Part shown: positions 1 through 5,383 of the stretch, piece by piece | Layout of the letters: every line of letters begins with the position of its first letter | How positions within the stretch are numbered: position 1 is the first letter of the stretch | Assembly (NCBI GenBank): GCA_020024395.1 | Contig: JAHHTV010000060.1 | Coordinates: forward strand, 1 to 8,338 | Reading direction: 5' to 3' | From: Anaerotignum sp. | GTDB taxonomy: Bacteria; Bacillota; Clostridia; Lachnospirales; Anaerotignaceae | DNA length: 8,338 nucleotides | Made by a program: the position numbers and the translations under genes | The notes under the pieces: generated by a model | Databases searched by the model: none | The model's input: the letters and a program-made list of their open reading frames with translations, nothing else | Told to the model about the DNA's origin: nothing

Positions 1-1
1 T

Positions 2-439
2 GCATATGGTCAGCTTTTGGTTTGGCTTGCATTTATTGCGGCATTTGGTTGTGATACGGGGGCATATTTTACAGGTGTGGCATTTGGCAAACATAAACTC
101 ATTCCAGATTTAAGCCCAAAGAAAACCATAGAAGGTTCTGTGGGAGGGATTGTGACTGCAACGGTGTTGGCTTTGCTTTATGGTGTGTGGCTGCAAAAAT
201 CATTTGTATTAGAAGGTGTGAATGTGCTGTTGCTATGCGGTTTGACAGGGTTTTTTGGCTCTTTTTTGGCACAGATTGGCGATTTGTCAGCATCTGCAAT
301 GAAACGTATGACAGGAATTAAAGATTTTGGTAATTTGATGCCAGGACATGGTGGCGTTTTGGATAGATTTGACAGCGTGATATTGACAGCACCTGTTGTA
401 TATTATATTATGTTGCTTTTGATGAAAGTACCTTTTTGA
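2..439 (+). CDS. cdsA: phosphatidate cytidylyltransferase, 3' part (5' end outside window)
   Basis: This is the C-terminal 145 residues of CDP-diglyceride synthase, an integral membrane enzyme that makes CDP-diacylglycerol from phosphatidic acid and CTP, the precursor of most phospholipids. The reading frame is already open at base 2, so the gene begins upstream; the family is usually about 260-280 residues, so roughly half is present. The decisive evidence is the CdsA signature near the C-terminus (about bases 290-375): S-x-M-K-R-x4-K-D-x-G-x2-M-P-G-H-G-G-V-L-D-R-F-D, containing the conserved Lys-Asp and Asp residues of the metal/CTP site. Hydrophobic segments on either side fit membrane helices. 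It ends 16 nt before dxr and is surely co-transcribed with it. A TTG at 17 is not the start; it is an internal Leu codon. Confidence 0.96.
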   Translation, partial: AYGQLLVWLAFIAAFGCDTGAYFTGVAFGKHKLIPDLSPKKTIEGSVGGIVTATVLALLYGVWLQKSFVLEGVNVLLLCGLTGFFGSFLAQIGDLSASAMKRMTGIKDFGNLMPGHGGVLDRFDSVILTAPVVYYIMLLLMKVPF

Positions 440-455
440 TAAGGGGGGAAAATAT

Positions 456-1601
456 ATGAAAAAAATCGCAATATTGGGTTCTACCGGTTCCATCGGTACA
501 CAAACATTGGAAGTGGTAGACGTGTTGCAAGATATTGAGGTTTTGGGGATAAGCGGAAACCAAAATATCAAATTATTGGAACAACAAGCAAGAAAATATC
601 GTCCACATTTGGTGGCAGTGATGGAAGAAAAAAATGCAAAAGTGTTAAAACAAACACTGTCTGATACAAATTGTAAAGTGGTTTGCGGTATGGAGGGGCT
701 TGTGGAAGTGGCAACGATGACAGAAGTTGATACCGTTGTGACATCGGTTGTGGGAAATGTGGGGTTACGTCCGACATTTGCAGCGATATCTGCAGGTAAA
801 AACATTGCTTTGGCAAATAAAGAAACATTGGTTTCCGCAGGACAGTTGGTTATGGATTTGGTGAAACAAAAAGGCGTTGCATTATATCCTGTGGATAGCG
901 AACATTCTGCGATATTTCAGTGTTTGCAAGGAAATGCAGAAAATGATATCAGAAGAATATTGCTGACAGCATCTGGTGGCCCTTTTCGTGGCAGAACAAA
1001 ACAGGAATTGGAATGTGTGACAGCCGCAGATGCATTGAAACACCCAAATTGGAATATGGGACAAAAAATCACCATAGACTCTGCAACATTGATGAACAAG
1101 GGTTTGGAAGTGATGGAAGCAAAATGGCTGTTTGGTGTGGATACAGAGCAGATTGAAGTGCTGATACACCCACAAAGTATTATACATTCTGCTGTGGAGT
1201 ATGCAGATGGTGCTGTGATGGCACAAATGGGGGAACCTGATATGCGTGTACCCATACAATATGCTTTGACATATCCCAAAAGGGTAAAAAATCCATTCCC
1301 GAAAATAGATTTTGCACAATGTTGTCAGTTGACATTTGAAAAACCAGATACAGAAACATTCCGTTGTTTGGTTTTGGCGTATGAAGCATTAAAAATAGGT
1401 GGTACAATGCCTGCAGTATTGAATGCGGCAAATGAAATTGCTGTTGCAAAATTTTTGCATGGGGATATTGGATTTTTAGATATTCCTGTACTGATAGAAA
1501 AGACAATGCAGGCATATACTATAAAAAAACAATATACATTAGAGGATTTGCTGGAAGCAGATACTTGGGCAAGAACATTTGCAACAGAAACGAAAATTTG
1601 A
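456..1601 (+). CDS. dxr: 1-deoxy-D-xylulose 5-phosphate reductoisomerase
   Basis: Dxr (IspC) converts 1-deoxy-D-xylulose 5-phosphate to 2-C-methyl-D-erythritol 4-phosphate using NADPH and a divalent metal, the committed step of the MEP isoprenoid pathway in the cytosol. The 381-residue length is normal for the family. The N-terminus carries the dinucleotide-binding GSTGSIG loop (residues 8-14). N121-K122-E123 is the conserved NKE. D147 and E149 (VDSEH) and E218 (in MNKGLEVMEA, with N214 and K215) match the known metal and substrate ligands. ASGGPF (172-177) and the IHPQSIIHS segment (237-245) are also conserved, and the flexible loop HPNWNMG (196-202) covers the active site. No key residue is missing. 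An AAGGGGGG Shine-Dalgarno at 441-448 supports the ATG at 456. It lies in the classic cdsA-dxr-rseP order, probably in one transcript. Confidence 0.98.
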   Translation: MKKIAILGSTGSIGTQTLEVVDVLQDIEVLGISGNQNIKLLEQQARKYRPHLVAVMEEKNAKVLKQTLSDTNCKVVCGMEGLVEVATMTEVDTVVTSVVGNVGLRPTFAAISAGKNIALANKETLVSAGQLVMDLVKQKGVALYPVDSEHSAIFQCLQGNAENDIRRILLTASGGPFRGRTKQELECVTAADALKHPNWNMGQKITIDSATLMNKGLEVMEAKWLFGVDTEQIEVLIHPQSIIHSAVEYADGAVMAQMGEPDMRVPIQYALTYPKRVKNPFPKIDFAQCCQLTFEKPDTETFRCLVLAYEALKIGGTMPAVLNAANEIAVAKFLHGDIGFLDIPVLIEKTMQAYTIKKQYTLEDLLEADTWARTFATETKI

Positions 1602-1609
1602 TTTTTTTT

Positions 1610-1618
1610 GGAGGTGAT
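1610..1618 (+). promoter_or_regulatory. near-perfect Shine-Dalgarno of rseP
   Basis: GGAGGTGAT is complementary to a long stretch of the 16S rRNA 3' end. It decides the start of rseP. The in-frame TTG at 1608 and GTG at 1614 overlap this site and cannot be used with it. The in-frame TTG at 1626 lies 7 nt after the extended motif (11 nt after the GGAGG core), which is usable spacing. Confidence 0.85.
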
Positions 1619-1625
1619 TACCATA

Positions 1626-2693
1626 TTGGTATCGATTATTATTTCTTTGATAGTTATTGGTGTGTTGGTGATTGTACATGAATTTGGGCATTTTATTGTT
1701 GCCAAAAAATCAGGTGTTTGGGTAGAAGAATTTGCTGTGGGTATGGGGAAAAAACTTTGCTCAAAACAATGGGGAGAAACAGAATACAGCTTACGATTGT
1801 TCCCTTTGGGTGGTTTTTGCAGACTGCATGGTGAAACAGAAGAAGGAGAAATTACAGAAAAGTCATTTTTGAGTAAATCTGTTTGGGTGAGAATGGCAGT
1901 GATGGCAGCAGGCCCTGCGATGAACTTTTTATTGGCTTTGGTTTTGATATTTGGGCTAAGTGCCACAGGACATATGATACAGCCGAAAGTATCTGCAGTT
2001 ATGGAAAATTCACCCGCACAAGAAATCGGCTTGCAAGAAGGTGATGAAATTTATCGTATCAATGGAAAACGTATCCATATTTATGATGAAATGCAAGCGA
2101 TGATGTTGCAAAATGGCGGGAAACCTATTTCTTTGGAATGCAAAAGAGATGGAAGATTATATGAATATCAATTAACACCACAATACAACGAGGAAACAAA
2201 AAGTTATTTGATGGGCTTTACACCAACAATTCAAAATGGTTTGTTTTCTGAAAAAATAGACGGATATGATACAGCATCTGTTTTGGAAACAGTGCGTTAT
2301 AGCTATTTTTCCATGATGAATTATGTCAAAATGACAGCAGAAGGTCTTGTGCGTGTGTTTACGATGCAAGCATCCCCTGATGAGTATGGTGGTCCGATAT
2401 CCATTGTCAAAGTGGTGGGAGATAGTTATGCGTCTGGTATGACATATGGCATTGGTGCAGCATTGCAAAATGTGATTTATATTGCAGCGGTGTTAAGTGC
2501 CAATTTGGGTGTTTTGAATTTATTTCCGATACCTGGATTAGATGGTGGCAGAATATTACTGTTGTTGATTGAAATATTACGCAGAAAACCAATGAACCCC
2601 GAAACGGAAAGCAAAATACTGTTTGGTGGTTTTATATTTTTGATGGGATTTATGGTGTTTGTGATGTATACAGACATTACAAAATTATTTTGA
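1626..2693 (+). CDS. rseP: RIP metalloprotease RseP/RasP (M50 site-2 protease)
   Basis: This is a membrane-embedded zinc protease that cuts transmembrane substrates such as anti-sigma factors and remnant signal peptides after a first cleavage outside the membrane. Using the TTG start at 1626 the protein has 355 residues. The first helix contains the zinc-binding HEFGH (H18, E19, H22). It is followed by the conserved EEFAVGMG and PLGGF segments, a second helix (about residues 93-113), one PDZ domain (about 116-180, with SPAQEIGLQEGDEIYRINGK), and the second catalytic motif NLFPIPGLDGG (298-308), whose D306 is the third zinc ligand. A last hydrophobic helix follows. All catalytic residues are intact. 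The start at 1608 gives six more residues but sits inside the ribosome binding site. The gene is 24 nt behind dxr and is followed at once by a terminator, so it is the last gene of this operon. Its specific substrates here cannot be told from sequence. Confidence 0.96.
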   Translation: MVSIIISLIVIGVLVIVHEFGHFIVAKKSGVWVEEFAVGMGKKLCSKQWGETEYSLRLFPLGGFCRLHGETEEGEITEKSFLSKSVWVRMAVMAAGPAMNFLLALVLIFGLSATGHMIQPKVSAVMENSPAQEIGLQEGDEIYRINGKRIHIYDEMQAMMLQNGGKPISLECKRDGRLYEYQLTPQYNEETKSYLMGFTPTIQNGLFSEKIDGYDTASVLETVRYSYFSMMNYVKMTAEGLVRVFTMQASPDEYGGPISIVKVVGDSYASGMTYGIGAALQNVIYIAAVLSANLGVLNLFPIPGLDGGRILLLLIEILRRKPMNPETESKILFGGFIFLMGFMVFVMYTDITKLF

Positions 2694-2720
2694 AAAGACT
2701 GTGCAAACAGTCTTTTTTAT
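2693..2720 (+). terminator. intrinsic terminator of the cdsA-dxr-rseP operon
   Basis: A perfect 9-bp stem is visible: AAAAGACTG (2693-2701) pairs with CAGTCTTTT (2708-2716) around a TGCAAA loop, and the 3' arm merges into a T-rich tract. It begins at the last base of the rseP stop codon and separates the housekeeping operon from the next unit. Confidence 0.9.
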
Positions 2721-2749
2721 TTGATTTTGTATGTGAAATCCGTTAGAAT
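2721..2749 (+). promoter_or_regulatory. candidate sigma-A promoter of the radical SAM operon
   Basis: TTGATT (2721-2726) and TAGAAT (2744-2749) are separated by exactly 17 nt, each with good agreement to the vegetative consensus. It sits directly after the rseP terminator and about 34 nt before the next start codon, so transcription would begin near 2756 with a short leader. It is a consensus match only. Confidence 0.65.
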
Positions 2750-2782
2750 ACAGTTGTAGAGAACAAGAAAGGATAGATGGTT

Positions 2783-3934
2783 ATGGAACAGATTTTTCAA
2801 GTGGGGCCAATTCGTCCGCCAAGTGAAGCAAACAGTTTGCTTTTGCGTGTGACAGAAAATTGTCCTTGGAATAAATGTAAATTTTGTATGTTATATAAAA
2901 AAAATGATTTTCATACACGCCCTGTGGCGGATATTAAAAAAGATATTGATGTGATGGCAGAATATCGTGACCGCATATTGCAACATAAAAATGGTGAAGA
3001 TTGGAATATGGCTGCTTTACAGGCAGAATATTTATCTTTGTCATCAGAAAACGAAATGATGTGTTATCAAATGGTGTTTCGTTGGCTGACAGAAGGTGAT
3101 AGCCAAGCAATATTTTTGCAAGATGCGAATACAATGGTATTACGACCAGAATGGTTGATAGAGATTGTTTGTTATGTGAGAGAGCGTTTGCCAGAAATAC
3201 AAAGAATTACATCTTATGGTAGAGCCAATACATTGGCAAAAATTTCGGATGCGGATTTCAAAGCATTGCGACAAGCAGGTCTTGACCGTATTCATTCTGG
3301 ATACGAGTCTGGTTCTGATAAAGTATTGCAAATGATTGCAAAAGGTGCAACACAGGAAGAAGAAATTATTGGTGGTCAAAAAGTGAGAAATGCAGGTATT
3401 GAATTGTCTATTTATTTTATGCCTGGTGTAGGAGGAAAAGCACTATCAGAAGAAAATGCATTGGAAACAGCAAAAGTTATCAATGCGGTTGACCCTGATT
3501 TTGTGAGATTGCGTACATTTGTATTGCGTACAGGTTCTTTGATGGAAGAATTGCAAAAAAACGGGCAGTATGTAGAGCCGACAGATATGGAAAAATTGAA
3601 AGAGATTAGGCAAATGATTGCCTACATTGATCCAAAAAAAGCAAGAGGTACATTGAAAAGTGACCATATCATCAATTTGTTGCAACAAGTGAATGGAAGT
3701 TTGGATAAAGATATTCCATTTATGCTTTCTTATATTGATGCGTATTTGGCTTTGCCCGAAGTAGAACAAAAAAAATATCAGCTGGCACGTCGTATGGGAT
3801 TTCCTTTGGATTGGAAACAGTTATACCGCTTGAAAGAAACAGATATGGCGTATATTACAGATTTGGCAAAAAATATTGTGGATGAAAAACAATGGGAAGC
3901 ATTATTGCATAGCTATACAGACCGTTATATTTGA
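2783..3934 (+). CDS. radical SAM protein with CX4CX2C cluster motif
   Basis: This is a 383-residue putative radical SAM enzyme of unknown substrate. Near the N-terminus, NCPWNKCKFC has C27, C32 and C35 spaced CX4CX2C rather than the usual CX3CX2C; these would bind the [4Fe-4S] cluster that cleaves S-adenosylmethionine. The same CX4CX2C spacing is, as I recall, typical of a subgroup of COG1032/Elp3-like radical SAM proteins (CSHNRCTFC type). Further support is GYESGSD (173-179), the GxESGSD-like motif of that superfamily, plus SYGRANTL before it and a TIM-barrel-like alternation. A helical insertion of about 55 residues follows the cluster motif. No Cys occurs after about residue 130, so there is no SPASM or auxiliary cluster domain, and no B12 or TRAM domain is seen. 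The ATG at 2783 lies 9 nt from the AAAGGA at 2768-2773; the in-frame ATG at 2777 is only 3 nt away and less likely. It is probably first in an operon with the next two genes. Confidence 0.88.
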   Translation: MEQIFQVGPIRPPSEANSLLLRVTENCPWNKCKFCMLYKKNDFHTRPVADIKKDIDVMAEYRDRILQHKNGEDWNMAALQAEYLSLSSENEMMCYQMVFRWLTEGDSQAIFLQDANTMVLRPEWLIEIVCYVRERLPEIQRITSYGRANTLAKISDADFKALRQAGLDRIHSGYESGSDKVLQMIAKGATQEEEIIGGQKVRNAGIELSIYFMPGVGGKALSEENALETAKVINAVDPDFVRLRTFVLRTGSLMEELQKNGQYVEPTDMEKLKEIRQMIAYIDPKKARGTLKSDHIINLLQQVNGSLDKDIPFMLSYIDAYLALPEVEQKKYQLARRMGFPLDWKQLYRLKETDMAYITDLAKNIVDEKQWEALLHSYTDRYI

Positions 3935-3950
3935 AAAGAGGTGAATATGC

Positions 3951-4133
3951 ATGACACAGATGGATGTTGTAACAAAATTGATACCAATATTGTTGGTATT
4001 GTGTATTATATGGTATAATATGAGAAAGATGAAACGCAATATCAATGCAATGAAGCAAGAACATTGCAGTGGCTCTTGTCAAGGGTGTGTGCATAGTGGT
4101 TCTTGTGGTACACAAGAGAAAAAAGAAGATTGA
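3951..4133 (+). CDS. small membrane-anchored Cys-rich protein (FeoB-associated-like)
   Basis: This is a 60-residue protein with one N-terminal hydrophobic helix (about residues 9-23) followed by a basic stretch (RKMKRN) that predicts a cytoplasmic C-terminal tail by the positive-inside rule. The tail holds four cysteines, C39, C43, C46 and C52 (C-x3-C-x2-C-x5-C, CSGSCQGCVHSGSC), enough for a metal or Fe-S site. The layout of a short helix plus a CxGxCxGC...GxC tail resembles the FeoB-associated Cys-rich membrane proteins (PF12669), but no feoA or feoB is in this window. AGAGGTGA at 3937-3944 is a strong ribosome site 6 nt before the ATG. The gene starts 16 nt after the radical SAM gene and ends 18 nt before the next, so co-transcription is likely. 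The coding call is firm; the family is a resemblance judged by eye. Confidence 0.8.
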   Translation: MTQMDVVTKLIPILLVLCIIWYNMRKMKRNINAMKQEHCSGSCQGCVHSGSCGTQEKKED

Positions 4134-4151
4134 CGAACAGGGGGATTTTCT

Positions 4152-5204
4152 ATGAAAAAACAACAGATAACAGCTTTGTTTTGCAGTATGGCTTTGATGA
4201 TGGGAAATGTTTATGCATATGCGGCACCACAAGATATTACCATCACAGTCAATGGTGACAATATTGTTTTTGACGGACAAAAACCTGTGATACAAAATGA
4301 TATTACATGGATACCATTGCGTGGCGTGTTGGAAACATTAGGCGTTGATGTAGCTTGGAACAAAGATACCAAAACAATCACTTTGGTAGAAGGTGACAAA
4401 GTGGGAATATTGACAATGGATAATGATGTATTTCAAGCAGGTAACAAAGAAGTTTCCATTGATGCACCTGTGCAAAATATGAATGGCTCAGCAATGATAC
4501 CATTGAGAACCGTTTCCGAGTATTTTGGAGCTGATGTGCAGTGGAATGGCGAAACAAGAACGATTTTCATTACCAAACAACCACAAGTGAAATATGTGAC
4601 AGATAAAACATATAAAAAAGAAGTGAAAAACGACAATGGTGAAGTGGTTGTTTTGGCAACGGCTGTGTATCCTGTGCTGACATTGGAAGTGCCAGATGCA
4701 AAAAGAAATGAAATTAACAAAATGATTGAGAAAAAAGCAAAAGAAGCAGTGGATACTTATATCGCACAAACAAATACAGATAAAACAGATGCAGATGGCA
4801 AACCAATCACATATCAAATGGTAATTTCTTATGAAGATATGTATTATGGTAATGGCAAACTTTCCTATTTAATGACAGCAAAAGAATTTTATAACAATAG
4901 CAATCATACAAATATGGGATTTGGTATGACATTTGATTTGACAACAGGTAAACAAATGAGATTGTCTGAATTGACGGCAGTGGCTGCTGGAAAATCAGAA
5001 CAAAAATACATAGCTGCACAGTTACAAGATGATGTCAGAAAACACCCAACTGCATATATGGTGGATGCTATCACAACATTGGATAACCCAGAAACAAAAT
5101 TGGGTTACTATTTGAAAGATGATACAACATTGACGTTGTTTGCAGAAGCGGGCAGTATCAAAGAGGCAAAAGAAGGTATTGTAAAAGTGGATATCAAAAA
5201 ATAA
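4152..5204 (+). CDS. secreted copper-amine-oxidase-N / DUF3298-type protein
   Basis: This is a 350-residue exported protein of unknown function. A signal peptide covers residues 1-24 (KK, hydrophobic core, AYA cleavage site). Residues about 28-143 form a copper amine oxidase N-terminal-like domain (PF07833 type), seen as two similar halves with the hallmarks IPLRGVLETLGVDVAWN and IPLRTVSEYFGADVQWN (PLR at 55-57 and 117-119). Despite the family name, this domain is common in clostridial surface proteins and does not imply copper chemistry. Residues about 150-350 resemble the DUF4163/DUF3298 pair found in PdaC and RsiV: a YPVLTLEVPD strand, an N-x-I helix, a central YYGNGKLSY strand and GMTFDLTTGKQMRLSEL (258-273). 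The ATG follows AGGGGGA (4139-4145) by 6 nt. C11 in the signal peptide lacks a proper lipobox, so it is probably not a lipoprotein. It is last in the operon, directly before a terminator. No sorting signal or wall-binding module is seen. Confidence 0.85.
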   Translation: MKKQQITALFCSMALMMGNVYAYAAPQDITITVNGDNIVFDGQKPVIQNDITWIPLRGVLETLGVDVAWNKDTKTITLVEGDKVGILTMDNDVFQAGNKEVSIDAPVQNMNGSAMIPLRTVSEYFGADVQWNGETRTIFITKQPQVKYVTDKTYKKEVKNDNGEVVVLATAVYPVLTLEVPDAKRNEINKMIEKKAKEAVDTYIAQTNTDKTDADGKPITYQMVISYEDMYYGNGKLSYLMTAKEFYNNSNHTNMGFGMTFDLTTGKQMRLSELTAVAAGKSEQKYIAAQLQDDVRKHPTAYMVDAITTLDNPETKLGYYLKDDTTLTLFAEAGSIKEAKEGIVKVDIKK

Positions 5205-5214
5205 TATTTTTTCG

Positions 5215-5246
5215 ACAGGTGTGTAAAAAATACACACCTGTTTTTT
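5215..5246 (+). terminator. intrinsic terminator after the radical SAM operon
   Basis: An 11-bp perfect stem, ACAGGTGTGTA (5215-5225) with TACACACCTGT (5231-5241), closes an AAAAA loop and leads into a TTTTTT run. It starts 10 nt after the stop codon of the DUF3298-type gene. Confidence 0.93.
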
Positions 5247-5310
5247 GTAGAAAAACAGAAAATATTTTTATATAATTTGCATAAAAAATGCAGACAGAAA
5301 GAAAAAAGTT

Positions 5311-5339
5311 TTGCAAATATCACGAAGCGGTGGTACAAT
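5311..5339 (+). promoter_or_regulatory. extended -10 promoter of the LysM nucleotidase
   Basis: TTGCAA (5311-5316) and TACAAT (5334-5339) have a 17-nt spacer, and TGG immediately precedes the -10 box, giving an extended -10 element. Transcription would start near 5346, leaving a leader of about 38 nt before the ATG at 5384. A TGCAAATAT sequence occurs at 5312-5320, over the -35, and again at 5346-5354, near the predicted start point. The pair could be an operator. Confidence 0.7.
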
Positions 5340-5370
5340 CAAACTGCAAATATGCAATTATGTATATGTT

Positions 5371-5377
5371 AAGGAGG
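5371..5377 (+). promoter_or_regulatory. Shine-Dalgarno that fixes the nucleotidase start
   Basis: AAGGAGG lies 6 nt before the ATG at 5384, which opens a textbook signal peptide. The frame is open further upstream to an ATG at 5288, but that would place 32 uncharacteristic residues before the signal peptide and lies upstream of the promoter -10. Confidence 0.92.
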
Positions 5378-5383
5378 GTTTCT

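Noticed and set aside
287..805. 172-residue minus-strand open frame across cdsA/dxr
   Set aside because: It lies antisense to two firmly identified genes, with low-complexity Cys/Thr/Phe-rich composition and no family features.
2758..2779. ATG 2777 as the radical SAM start
   Set aside because: It is only 3 nt from the end of AAAGGA; the ATG at 2783 gives 9 nt. The difference is two residues and does not affect the protein call.
4152..4184. Lipoprotein signal in the DUF3298-type protein (C11)
   Set aside because: The residues before C11 are A-L-F, which do not fit a lipobox, whereas AYA at 22-24 is a good signal peptidase I site.
5245..5276. TATAAT at 5271 as the nucleotidase promoter
   Set aside because: The -10 is perfect, but the nearest -35-like TTGTAG is 20 nt away and overlaps the terminator T-tract. 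The TTGCAA-17-TGGTACAAT pair downstream is better placed.
5288..5383. N-terminal 32-residue extension of the nucleotidase
   Set aside because: It would start upstream of the promoter -10 and put non-signal residues before a clear signal peptide; ATG 5384 has AAGGAGG at 6 nt.
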